From Clostridia bacterium (GTDB lineage Bacteria; Bacillota; Clostridia; Oscillospirales; Acutalibacteraceae), in NCBI GenBank assembly GCA_017406805.1, contig JAFQXU010000032.1, positions 1 through 64,000 on the forward strand: a DNA stretch of 64,000 nucleotides, read 5' to 3'. Each line of letters begins with the position of its first letter. Positions within the stretch are counted from its first letter, which is position 1. Below are positions 42,895 to 51,346 of this stretch, one piece after another. The notes beneath the pieces are model-generated. The model was given only the letters and a program-made list of their open reading frames with translations, was not told the origin of the DNA and made no database searches. Both the position numbers and the translations under genes were made by a program.

Positions 42895-43709
42895 TATTGG
42901 TCGCCCCCCAATTCTTCCATTGCTTCTTTAAACATTTCTTCGCTTACCGGCATGCTGTGGTTTGACGCTCCGGCTTTTTCAGCAAAGCTTACTCCGCAGC
43001 CTTTTACTGTGTTTAAAATAATCATTGTCGGTTTAGATGCAAAAGCTTTTGCTTTTTTTACTGCTTCGTCAATTTCTGTGCAGCTGTTACCGTTCTCAAC
43101 AACTATAACATTCCAGCCAAAAGCTTCCCATTTTTTATCCAGCGGGTCAATCGAGCAAATGTCCTGAGTTTTTCCGTCCAGCTGAAGTTTATTGTAATCA
43201 GTAAATGCGATTAAATTATTCAAATCATGGTGCGAAGCAAACATTGCAGATTCCCAAATTTGCCCTTCCTGAGTTTCGCCATCACCTATTATAGTGTAAA
43301 TTGTAGCGCCGTCTTTTTTTATTTTTGATGCTTTGGCAATCCCCACAGCGCAAGAAAATCCCTGCCCCAGTGAACCTGTTGTCATATCTACTCCCGGAGT
43401 TCTGTTCATGTCGCAATGACTTGGCAAATTTGTTCCGGGTTTATTAAGCGTAAGAAGCCAGTTTTTTGGGAAATATCCCAAATCTGCCAAAACGGCGTAA
43501 ACCGCCGGGCCACTATGCCCTTTGGAAACAACAAGTCTGTCTCTTCCTATCATTTGCGGACTTTTGGGGTCAATATTCATATGTTTGTAGTAAAGCACTA
43601 CTAACGTTTCCACTATTGAAAGCGAACCGCCAATATGCCCCACTCCCAGAGTCCCTATTTCTTTTAATATACTTTTTCTTATTTCTATACATTTTTTCTC
43701 TAAATCCAA
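42894..43709 (-). CDS. Transketolase, N-terminal (TPP-binding) subunit
   Basis: The thiamine-diphosphate-binding half, 271 residues. LGVGHIGGSLSIVETLVVLYY near residues 21-41 contains the catalytic His region. The TPP/Mg motif begins IIGDGETQEGQIWESAM near 139 and continues to DYNKLQLDG. Conserved VSKGHSGPAVYAVLADLGY is also present. Translation is coupled to the C-terminal subunit through TAATG. The gene follows cdd. Confidence 0.95.
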   Translation of the reverse strand: MDLEKKCIEIRKSILKEIGTLGVGHIGGSLSIVETLVVLYYKHMNIDPKSPQMIGRDRLVVSKGHSGPAVYAVLADLGYFPKNWLLTLNKPGTNLPSHCDMNRTPGVDMTTGSLGQGFSCAVGIAKASKIKKDGATIYTIIGDGETQEGQIWESAMFASHHDLNNLIAFTDYNKLQLDGKTQDICSIDPLDKKWEAFGWNVIVVENGNSCTEIDEAVKKAKAFASKPTMIILNTVKGCGVSFAEKAGASNHSMPVSEEMFKEAMEELGGDQ

Positions 43710-43745
43710 TATAATCCCTCCGACTTAAATAATAACTCACTTTCT

Positions 43746-44168
43746 TTAATTTAAATTATCCGGTCCAAAACTTTGCGGAAGCAAATCTTCCAGTGTAAAA
43801 ACCTTAAAATCCTCTGCACTTTTTGCAAGAATAACTTTAAATTCTTTTGGGTCGCAAAATTCCCTAAGCGCTTGCCTGCACATCCCACAAGGAGGCGCAA
43901 ATGAAGACAAAACATCTTCTTCAGCTTCGTTTCCCCCGACAATGGCAATAGCTTTAAAATAGTTATGCCCTTCATAAACAGCTCTAAAAAGTGCCGTGCG
44001 CTCCGCACAGTTGCAAACCGAATACGCTGCACACTCAATATTAAATCCACCGTAAATTTTTCCGGCAGAAGTCATAAGCGCTGCGCCGACTTTATAACCG
44101 GAATACGGCGCATATGCATTTTTTCTTGACTCAAGCGCCTTTGATATTAATATTTTCACATCTTCCAA
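43746..44168 (-). CDS. cdd: Cytidine deaminase
   Basis: Zinc enzyme that deaminates cytidine and deoxycytidine in pyrimidine salvage. The catalytic motif is SVCNCAERTALF and the other two zinc ligands are in PPCGMCRQALREF. TTG 44168 (MEDVKILISKALES...) is the likely start because GGAGGG lies 7 bases upstream. A start at 44231 would add an atypical hydrophobic prefix. The product is 140 residues, a little longer than the usual 130-136. Confidence 0.93.
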   Translation of the reverse strand: MEDVKILISKALESRKNAYAPYSGYKVGAALMTSAGKIYGGFNIECAAYSVCNCAERTALFRAVYEGHNYFKAIAIVGGNEAEEDVLSSFAPPCGMCRQALREFCDPKEFKVILAKSAEDFKVFTLEDLLPQSFGPDNLN

Positions 44169-44366
44169 TATGTGTCCCTCCAAAAACAGGCTACGATAAT
44201 ACAGTATAATATTAATTTCAAAAAAATTCAAAATTTTATCATCAAAAAAATAATTTTAACAATAAATTTTAATTTTCTTTTTCAGTTATATAATATTTTA
44301 CTATATGATTTTTTTGTTATAAATAGTATAATTAATTAGCATAATTATTTTTAGGGGGTAAAAAAG

Positions 44367-44705
44367 TTGAATACCAAATTTAAAAAAATCATTTCTTTAT
44401 CTGTGGCATGTTTAATAGGATTGTTTTCCATGTCTTACGTAAAAACCCATGCAGGAGCGCTTGGAGACATAAAAAACATGATAAGTTCTTTTAAAGGCTC
44501 CGACAATCAATCCGAAGAAAGTTTTAATTTTATTAAATCAAATGAATCTTCAGGCGATTTTCTTTATGATGGGTCACTATTTCTTTACGGCGGGATTGCT
44601 TTTATATCAATATCAATAATAGGTATAATTATAACTTTAAAACCAAAAAGAAAGAAGAAAAAATCCGCCCATAAAGTACATAAAAAATCAAAAAAAGAAA
44701 TTTAA
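44367..44705 (+). CDS. Small secreted/membrane protein of unknown function
   Basis: A 112-residue protein not recognised. It starts at TTG 44367 after AGGGGG. It has a signal peptide or first transmembrane segment (about residues 8-26, ending VKTHAGA), a short outer loop rich in Ser, Asn and Glu, a second transmembrane segment (about 70-90, YGGIAFISISIIGIIITL) and a very basic tail (KPKRKKKKSAHKVHKKSKK). The gene is 24 bases before the M16 pair, so it may be co-transcribed with it. Confidence 0.65.
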   Translation: MNTKFKKIISLSVACLIGLFSMSYVKTHAGALGDIKNMISSFKGSDNQSEESFNFIKSNESSGDFLYDGSLFLYGGIAFISISIIGIIITLKPKRKKKKSAHKVHKKSKKEI

Positions 44706-44729
44706 CATAACATTACGGAGGAGTCATTC

Positions 44730-46007
44730 ATGCCCAGTATAACCCGCACGGAAATATGCAAAGGTGTTAATTTTAGCTATATTCCGGAAAATAAATTCAA
44801 AAATGAACTTATTTCGTTTTCCATGTTTATTCCGCTGGACAAAAAACACGTTTCACAAAATGCAGTTATTCCGAGTCTGCTTACGCACAGCTGCAAAAAG
44901 TATCCATCTATAAAACTTTTAAACCAAAAGCTGGAGGAACTCTACGGCGCAAGCATTTCGCCAAGCGTAAGCAAAGTGGGCGATTTTCAAGCTCTTACAA
45001 TCACCGCGTTTTGCGCCGATGATCGTTTTTTGCCGTACAAAAGCGCAAACATAAACAACCTTTCGAATTTGCTTTGCGAGTTAATATTCAGTCCGAACCT
45101 TAACAAAGAAGGCTTATTTTTTGATGAAGATATCGAGCGTGAAAAAACACAAATTATCGAGGAAATAAAATCAGAAAAAAATGATAAAAAAGTTTATGCA
45201 CGGGGTAAATGCGTAGAAATCATGTGCAAAAACGAAAAATACGGTATTAATTCTTTGGGAACGATTGAAAGCGCGAAAAATCTTAGCTCTAAAACTATTT
45301 TTGATGCGTGGAAAAATCTGCTGGAAAATGCACATGTAGAAATTATGATGATAGGGAATGGAGAAAACAATCTTATCATTAATGAATTTAAAAAAAGATT
45401 TCAAAATATAAAAAGGGGCAAAAATCCCCCCTTTAAAACAGAAATTATCAAAAAAGTAAATGAAATAACCCAAAAACAAGAAAGCATGGACGTTACTCAG
45501 TGCAAATTGGTTATGGGATTTAGAACCGAAACAGCAAAACCGGACGAAAAAGTTTCGGCCGTAAAAGTAATGAATGCTCTTTTAGGCGGAACACCTCAAT
45601 CTAAACTCTTTTTAAATGTAAGAGAAAAACTAAGTTTGTGCTATTACTGCAGTTCAAGATACAACGCCAATAAAGGAATTATCCTAATTGAAAGCGCAGT
45701 TGAACCGCAAAATATAGAAAAAGCAAAAAAAGAAATACTTGAGCAAATAAAAGATATTCAGCTTGGAAATTTTTCTGACACACAGCTTGAAGAAACAAAA
45801 CTTTATTTAAAACAAAACACGAAAAAAATACAAGACGACATAGAGCTTATGGGGACCTGGTATTTGCTACAAACATTTGACGAAACGAAAAAAGCCCCAA
45901 GCGAGGCTATAAAAGAAATAGAAAACGTTTCCAGGGAAGACGTAATAAATGCCGCATTAAAAATTTCGCTTGATACTATCTACATTTTATCGGGCAGTAA
46001 GGAGTAA
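44730..46007 (+). CDS. M16-family peptidase homologue, YfmF-like (non-catalytic partner)
   Basis: A 425-residue M16 (pitrilysin family) homologue like Bacillus YfmF. The zinc motif HxxEH is absent; the corresponding region reads VIPSLLTHSCKKYPSIKLL. The later substrate-binding part (CKLVMGFRTET, NALLGGTPQSKLFLNVREKLSLCYYCSSRY) is well conserved. In other Firmicutes, two M16 proteins encoded in tandem form a heterodimer in which one lacks the catalytic site. It starts after ACGGAGG and ends 3 bases before the next gene. Confidence 0.9.
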   Translation: MPSITRTEICKGVNFSYIPENKFKNELISFSMFIPLDKKHVSQNAVIPSLLTHSCKKYPSIKLLNQKLEELYGASISPSVSKVGDFQALTITAFCADDRFLPYKSANINNLSNLLCELIFSPNLNKEGLFFDEDIEREKTQIIEEIKSEKNDKKVYARGKCVEIMCKNEKYGINSLGTIESAKNLSSKTIFDAWKNLLENAHVEIMMIGNGENNLIINEFKKRFQNIKRGKNPPFKTEIIKKVNEITQKQESMDVTQCKLVMGFRTETAKPDEKVSAVKVMNALLGGTPQSKLFLNVREKLSLCYYCSSRYNANKGIILIESAVEPQNIEKAKKEILEQIKDIQLGNFSDTQLEETKLYLKQNTKKIQDDIELMGTWYLLQTFDETKKAPSEAIKEIENVSREDVINAALKISLDTIYILSGSKE

Positions 46008-46010
46008 TTT

Positions 46011-47297
46011 ATGAACCCTAAAAAAATAACAAGTGAAATTCTAAAAGAAAATTACTTTTATATGAAACACCCTTCCGGGCTTGATATTTACGTCTACCCA
46101 AAAAAAGATTACAATTCAAAATATGCCATAATCGGCAGCAATTTTGGGTCAATAAACAACAAATTCAAACTAAAAAATGAACTTTCTTACACAAACATTC
46201 CCGACGGAACTGCACATTATTTGGAACATAAGCTATTTGAAAGCAAAAAAGGAGATGCTTTTGAACTTTTTTCCAAAACAGGAGCAAGCGCAAATGCTTA
46301 TACCTCTTTTGAAAAAACAGCTTATTTGTTCTCTTGCGCAGATAATTTCGATAAATCCTTAGAAATTCTGCTGGAGTTTGTTCAGTCACCTTATTTTACC
46401 GAACAAGGCGTTTTAAAAGAACGTGGAATAATCTCTCAGGAAATAAAAATGTATAGCGACAGCCCGGACTGGAAAGTTTTATTAAATCTTTTGGACGCAC
46501 TTTATAAAAACCACCCCGTAAAAATTGACATTGCGGGTTCGGTGGAAAGTATTTCTAAAATAACTCCCGAAACTCTTTACGAGTGCTATAATGCATTTTA
46601 TAACTTAAGTAACATGTGTTTGTGCGTTGTCGGCGATGTAGACTACATGAAAGTATTTGAAATTGTGGACAAAAACCTTAAGTTTTCTCCCGCTGTGGAA
46701 GTGGAACGCTTTTTCCCCGACGAACCTCATGAAATTTCAAAAAAAGAAGTTACCGAGCGTTTAGATATGGAAACATCTATGTTTAACATTGGATTTAAAG
46801 AAAACATTTCCAAGGGCGAAAGGGTTTCCGTAAAAGATTTAGTATATCATGACCTTATAATAAGTGCCATATCATCCAAATCTTCCAATATGTACGATGA
46901 ACTTATAAAATCGCAATCAATAAATGAGGTTTCATTTTCAAATGAATATCTGGAAGGGCCGGGATATGCATCGGTTATTTTTTCCGGAGAGTCGCAAAAC
47001 CCCAAAAAAGCCTGCGAAATAATTAAAAAGCACATTGAAAAAGCTCATAAAAACGGAATTGACAAAAAAACATTTGAAAGAGCCAAAAAATATGCATACG
47101 GTCAAAGTTTGGCGGTGTTTAACGGTGTATCTTCAATAGCAAACTTACAGCTGGACTTTGCTTTGGCGGGAAAAGAAATATTTGAATATCTTGAAACTTT
47201 AAAAAATGCCGATTTTAGCGAAATAAATGCCCATTTGGGTAAAAAATTAAATATTGATAACTCAGCAGTATCAATCGTAAAACCAAAAAATGAGTAA
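46011..47297 (+). CDS. M16-family zinc peptidase, YfmH-like (catalytic partner)
   Basis: A 428-residue peptidase with the inverted zinc motif HYLEH in GTAHYLEHKLFESKKGDAF near residue 68 and a distal Glu in KERGIISQEIKMY. It resembles Bacillus YfmH and should pair with the preceding protein. The substrate is not known. It overlaps lgt by 8 bases, so translation of lgt is probably coupled. There is no signal peptide, suggesting a cytoplasmic peptide-degrading role. Confidence 0.93.
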   Translation: MNPKKITSEILKENYFYMKHPSGLDIYVYPKKDYNSKYAIIGSNFGSINNKFKLKNELSYTNIPDGTAHYLEHKLFESKKGDAFELFSKTGASANAYTSFEKTAYLFSCADNFDKSLEILLEFVQSPYFTEQGVLKERGIISQEIKMYSDSPDWKVLLNLLDALYKNHPVKIDIAGSVESISKITPETLYECYNAFYNLSNMCLCVVGDVDYMKVFEIVDKNLKFSPAVEVERFFPDEPHEISKKEVTERLDMETSMFNIGFKENISKGERVSVKDLVYHDLIISAISSKSSNMYDELIKSQSINEVSFSNEYLEGPGYASVIFSGESQNPKKACEIIKKHIEKAHKNGIDKKTFERAKKYAYGQSLAVFNGVSSIANLQLDFALAGKEIFEYLETLKNADFSEINAHLGKKLNIDNSAVSIVKPKNE

Positions 47298-48093
47298 GGC
47301 TACTATTTATCATATTTCTTTTCCAAAATTAAACATAGATTTTTCAATAAACCCCATTTTGGCAAAAATCGGAAGCATAAATGTGCATTGGTACGGAGTA
47401 ATAATCGCCTTGGGATTTACTTTGGCTTATATTTATATGGTTTCACAAAGAAAAAAATACAACTTAAAAACCGAAGAAATTTCTGATTTTACATTTATTT
47501 CTTCTGTCCTGGCAATAATTTTTGCAAGAATTTATTATGTTGTATTTTACCCGGGAGATTTTTACATCAAGAATCCCATTGAAATAGTGAAAATTTCAAA
47601 CGGCGGAATTGCCATATATGGAGCCGTAATAGGTGGGTTTTTGGGGATTTTAATATTTTGCAAAATTAAAAAAATGGCATTTCTTCCTGTTTTAGATATT
47701 GCATGCATAGGCCTTGCAATCGGTCAATCAATCGGCAGATGGGGAAATTTTGTAAATCAAGAAGCTTTTGGCACTGTTACAAATTTGCCCTGGGGAATGG
47801 CAAGCGAGAACACAAATTTTCAGGCAGTTCACCCTTGCTTTTTGTATGAATCCATCGGCTGTTTTATTTGCTTTTTAATTTTGCATTTTTTGTCAAGCAA
47901 AAAAACAAAAAGCGGAACCGTGTTTTTTACTTATCTTTTAATTTACGGCACGCTGAGAATGGTAATCGAAAGCTTTAGAACAGACAGCTTAATGATACCA
48001 AGCACAAACATTAAAGTGTCTTCCCTTTTTAGCGCAGCGATAATAATTACATCAATAGTTTTCTTATTTATAAAAAAACAAAAAACCACTTAA
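47290..48093 (+). CDS. lgt: Prolipoprotein diacylglyceryl transferase
   Basis: Membrane enzyme that attaches diacylglycerol to the lipobox Cys of prolipoproteins. The 267-residue product has about seven transmembrane segments, the N-terminal INVHWYGVIIALGF motif, the signature GQSIGRWGNFVNQEAFG near residues 150-166 and HPCFLYES. It is expected to act on, among others, the solute-binding lipoprotein at 59355-60872. The stop codon lies in the stem of a terminator. Confidence 0.97.
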   Translation: MSKATIYHISFPKLNIDFSINPILAKIGSINVHWYGVIIALGFTLAYIYMVSQRKKYNLKTEEISDFTFISSVLAIIFARIYYVVFYPGDFYIKNPIEIVKISNGGIAIYGAVIGGFLGILIFCKIKKMAFLPVLDIACIGLAIGQSIGRWGNFVNQEAFGTVTNLPWGMASENTNFQAVHPCFLYESIGCFICFLILHFLSSKKTKSGTVFFTYLLIYGTLRMVIESFRTDSLMIPSTNIKVSSLFSAAIIITSIVFLFIKKQKTT

Positions 48094-48110
48094 CTTAATA
48101 AGTGGTTTTT
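48081..48110. terminator. Bidirectional terminator after lgt
   Basis: aaaccactta (48083-48092) pairs with taagtggttt (48099-48108). A T-run follows on each strand, so it serves both lgt and the convergent DUF975 gene. Confidence 0.9.
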
Positions 48111-48133
48111 ATTTTGCAAATTTATTTTTGTTA

Positions 48134-48847
48134 CTAAGCCTTTGCTTCTTTTAATTTTAAGTAGAAATTTGTTCTGGTTGCATTAACATAAGGCGCAATG
48201 TAAATAGAAGCAAAACCCAAGGTAATCGGAATTAACAAATACCAAAGAATAAACGACAAATCAAGAATAAACAATTCAAATTTGTGGCCTTTCATCATTT
48301 CTTTACTCTTTGTAATGGCCTCTAAAGCATCTATGTTCGGATTTTCCGCCATAATGTAAGGTGACATGCTGTAAGAATAAGTTTTAATTATTCCCGGAAT
48401 AAAGAAAAGAAGTGACCAAAGAAAAGTAAACACTAATGTAAGTAAATTAAGTAAAATAGAATCTACCCAGCAATTTTTATAGCCATAACCAAGCATTGAA
48501 AATCCCGGTTTTTGATCTTTTGCAGCCTCAAGATAAGCATAATTATGCGAAATTCTAAGTGGGCTCATAATAACTAAACTTATGATAATGGATATTATCA
48601 AACACCATATTAAAGGCATAAACATTGCAGGAGACAAAGTTGCAGATTTAGATCCTACAGTTACTGCATTAAATCCTGAATTAAATCCTGCATTGAAATT
48701 GGACATCAATGTGTTACTTTGCACAATACTACTAAAGAAACTTCCCAAAAAGTGGTCTGCACCTGCAATTAAACCAATCACAAATAAGATTAAAACATTG
48801 CCTTTGATTTGCTTCTTCGCCAAACTTTTTAATTCCGCTCTAGACAT
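48134..48847 (-). CDS. DUF975 family integral membrane protein
   Basis: A 237-residue membrane protein that matches the DUF975 pattern: an N-terminal RAELKSLAKKQIKGNVLILF, several transmembrane helices (about 18-36, 74-96, 128-155, 197-222) and an internal TYSMSPYI-like stretch (KTYSYSMSPYIMAENPNI) followed by DALEAITKSKEMMKGHKFELF. The function of the family is unknown. It is a single-gene unit with an excellent promoter and shares a terminator with lgt. Confidence 0.88.
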   Translation of the reverse strand: MSRAELKSLAKKQIKGNVLILFVIGLIAGADHFLGSFFSSIVQSNTLMSNFNAGFNSGFNAVTVGSKSATLSPAMFMPLIWCLIISIIISLVIMSPLRISHNYAYLEAAKDQKPGFSMLGYGYKNCWVDSILLNLLTLVFTFLWSLLFFIPGIIKTYSYSMSPYIMAENPNIDALEAITKSKEMMKGHKFELFILDLSFILWYLLIPITLGFASIYIAPYVNATRTNFYLKLKEAKA

Positions 48848-48913
48848 AAATATCCTCTCCTTTAAGTAAAAAATTTTAGTGTCCTGGCTATATTATGACT
48901 ACCAAGCAAGGCC

Positions 48914-48942
48914 ATTGTAGCATATGCTTATAAATTTGTCAA
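48914..48942 (-). promoter_or_regulatory. Strong promoter for the DUF975 gene
   Basis: Minus strand: TTGACA (48942-48937), 17-base spacer, TACAAT (48919-48914). It is one of the best sigma-A consensus matches in the window. Confidence 0.85.
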
Positions 48943-48993
48943 CATTTATTTTATTTTTTTGTGCTATATATCAATTTTTTCTGTTTAAAATAA

Positions 48994-49764
48994 TTAAAAC
49001 TTTAAATTTAAGTTTATTAGTAAATCAGAATTATATTTACGGACTGTATTTAAATTATTGTCTAATCGTATATTATGATATTGATAAATATTTTCTATAC
49101 CATTAAGCCGACAAAAATTATCGTACGCCACATAAACTTCCACAATAAATTTTTCATCGCCTTCATTTTCTTCGGAAACTGAAAAACTTGGGGTAAATAA
49201 ATCTTTATTTAAATAATCTATTTTAAAACGTGAAGTACCGGCTGTTTCGATAATATTTAAATTCTTCTCACCACAATTTAATCCTAATATTTTATATAAA
49301 TTTTCAAGATTTATAGTAAAGCCACATTCAGTTTTTGTCCAATTATTTTTATTAAAAAAGTACTTTAACGCTTTAACACACGGTAACTCATTAATAATTT
49401 CAGTTTTACCGTCGAAAGGGAAATTAAAATTAGTATTAATACCGCAATCGACGATATATGCATCTTTTTCCGACAAACCAAATTTACTCTTGGCACATTC
49501 TAAATCCACTATAAACTGTTCATTTGTAAGCTTATTTATATACATACAGTACTTACAATTTAACTTTTTATGACAAAAAGAGCCATCCAATTTACCGCAT
49601 TCACACTCTGTTTCGTACCCTTCGGGAATTCGCACAACACCCAAAAAACTGTTAAATTCAGTACTCGAATTCTTCTCGGTCGGGAACATCGCTATAGCAG
49701 ACACCGCAAAAAATAAAAATAATGATAAAACTACGCTAAATTTTGATAAATAATTTTTTTTCAT
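48994..49764 (-). CDS. Secreted cysteine-rich protein of unknown function
   Basis: A 256-residue protein I do not recognise. The signal peptide (residues 1-26, hydrophobic core VVLSLFLFFAVSAIAM) is followed by a Cys-rich block, CECGKLDGSFCHKKLNCKYC (about residues 54-73), with further Cys at about 90, 107, 129, 147 and 165. The spacing suggests either disulfides or a metal site. The rest looks like alternating strands and helices. It has its own promoter and no operon partners. Confidence 0.65.
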   Translation of the reverse strand: MKKNYLSKFSVVLSLFLFFAVSAIAMFPTEKNSSTEFNSFLGVVRIPEGYETECECGKLDGSFCHKKLNCKYCMYINKLTNEQFIVDLECAKSKFGLSEKDAYIVDCGINTNFNFPFDGKTEIINELPCVKALKYFFNKNNWTKTECGFTINLENLYKILGLNCGEKNLNIIETAGTSRFKIDYLNKDLFTPSFSVSEENEGDEKFIVEVYVAYDNFCRLNGIENIYQYHNIRLDNNLNTVRKYNSDLLINLNLKF

Positions 49765-49805
49765 GTAAAAATTTCCAACCCCTTATAATATAATTATTAA
49801 GGTTA

Positions 49806-49834
49806 ATTTTATCATTATAAAAAATTGATTACAA
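49806..49834 (-). promoter_or_regulatory. Promoter for the cysteine-rich secreted protein
   Basis: Minus strand: TTGTAA (49834-49829), 17-base spacer, TAAAAT (49811-49806). Confidence 0.65.
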
Positions 49835-49865
49835 CAAAATTCTACAAATTTTTCGATTGCTAATT

Positions 49866-50720
49866 TTATAATAAATTCACAATTTTAGAAAAATCTTCAA
49901 AAGTCAGTTGCTCGGCCCTAAAATTTGGATTTATACCTGCAGAATTTAAAATGTTTTTTATTTCGTCTTTGTTTTTACCCAAACCCGAACCAAGGGAATT
50001 TGCAATATTTTTTCTGCGCTGAGAAAATGCCGCTTTTACTACTTTAAAAAACCTAGTTTTATCTTTTATAATTTTAGAATTCAATTTTTTTAAATTTATT
50101 TTTATAACGCACGAATCCACATTTGGCATCGGGATAAAGCATCCCCTATTTACGGAAAACAGAATTTCCGGCTCACCGTAATACCTAACTGCCAAACTTA
50201 TTGCCCCGGACTGACGTGAACCGGGCTGTGCACATATTCTTTCCGCGGCTTCTTTTTGAATCATTAAAACAAGTGAATTTACTTTTATTTCTTCGTTTTC
50301 CAAGATATACATTATTACCTCAGAAGTTATATAATACGGTAAATTTGCGCAGACGTTTATCTCGTCAAAATCTTTAAATTCGGTTTCGATAAGTTTCTTT
50401 AAATCGGTTTTAAGGATATCCCTGTTTATTATTTTTACATTTTCAAATTCGGCTGTGGTTTCCTTTAAAATCGGGATTAATCTTTTATCTATCTCCACAG
50501 AAACAACCTTCTTAAAGCGTTTTGCAAGCTCGATTGTCAAAACGCCTATACCCGGCCCGATTTCTATTACCCCGCTGTTTTTATTTTCGGTTGAATTTTC
50601 GGCCATTTTTGGGCAAACCGAACTATCCACTATAAAATTTTGTCCCAGCGACTTAGAAAATTTAAATCCAAAACTGCTTAGTGTTTTTTTTATAACTTTA
50701 ATATCCGAAAGATTTTCCAT
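49866..50720 (-). CDS. rsmA: 16S rRNA dimethyladenosine transferase
   Basis: Dimethylates A1518 and A1519 of 16S rRNA (KsgA). The 284-residue product has LGQNFIVDSS near residue 24, the SAM motif VIEIGPGIGVLTIELA near 50-65, the catalytic NLPYYITSEV near 122 and the C-terminal FSQRRKNIANSLGS near 230. It lies 14 bases after folE. Confidence 0.97.
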   Translation of the reverse strand: MENLSDIKVIKKTLSSFGFKFSKSLGQNFIVDSSVCPKMAENSTENKNSGVIEIGPGIGVLTIELAKRFKKVVSVEIDKRLIPILKETTAEFENVKIINRDILKTDLKKLIETEFKDFDEINVCANLPYYITSEVIMYILENEEIKVNSLVLMIQKEAAERICAQPGSRQSGAISLAVRYYGEPEILFSVNRGCFIPMPNVDSCVIKINLKKLNSKIIKDKTRFFKVVKAAFSQRRKNIANSLGSGLGKNKDEIKNILNSAGINPNFRAEQLTFEDFSKIVNLL

Positions 50721-50734
50721 TTAAACTCCTACTA

Positions 50735-51310
50735 TTAATTTAAACTATTTAAAAATAAATTTTGATATTCTGCGCTTTCTTTAAAAGTACCGCTAAAATG
50801 ATTTGTTACGGTCTCGGAAGATACATTTTGTATTCCTCTTGCCGTCACACAGCTATGTTTTGCTTTAATATTCACCGCTATATCGTTTGACTTTGTTAAA
50901 ATTTTCATAATTTCCAAAATATCTTCGCCGATTTTCTCTTGAAGTTGAAGGCGCTTACACACCATGTCCACCAATCTTACAACTTTAGAAAGTCCCAGCA
51001 CAAACCCGCGCGGAATGTACGCCACGGAAATTTTCATATCATACATAAGCGCAATATGATGCTCGCACAAACTAAATGCGTCTATATTTTTTAATATTAC
51101 CATGTTTTTAGAATTAGTTTTTCTGTCTATTTCAAAAATTTTATTCACTTTTTCTGCAATTTCTTTATTAGGTACATTATTATATGCCGTTAAAAACTTC
51201 ATCATATTAACGAACCTTTGCGGAGTTTCATCCGGCAATTTTATATCCAAACAATTAAATAAATACTCCGCTGCTTTTACGGCCTGTTCATTTTTATCTG
51301 CGATATTCAT
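50735..51310 (-). CDS. folE: GTP cyclohydrolase I
   Basis: First enzyme of the pterin branch of folate synthesis, forming dihydroneopterin triphosphate. The 191-residue product has TPQRFVNMMKFL near residue 30, the zinc and catalytic motif SLCEHHIALMYDMKISVAYIP near 81-100 (shown from SLCEHH onward), KVVRLVDMVCKRLQLQE and the second zinc site KHSCVTARGIQN near 150. With folD elsewhere in the window it supports one-carbon metabolism. Confidence 0.96.
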   Translation of the reverse strand: MNIADKNEQAVKAAEYLFNCLDIKLPDETPQRFVNMMKFLTAYNNVPNKEIAEKVNKIFEIDRKTNSKNMVILKNIDAFSLCEHHIALMYDMKISVAYIPRGFVLGLSKVVRLVDMVCKRLQLQEKIGEDILEIMKILTKSNDIAVNIKAKHSCVTARGIQNVSSETVTNHFSGTFKESAEYQNLFLNSLN

Positions 51311-51346
51311 AATTTAAAAACAAATTCTCCTCGAAAAAAATTAAAT

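Noticed and set aside
42894..43709. Transketolase disrupted by a frameshift
   Set aside because: Split transketolases with N- and C-terminal subunits are common in Clostridia, and the TAATG overlap is a normal coupling.
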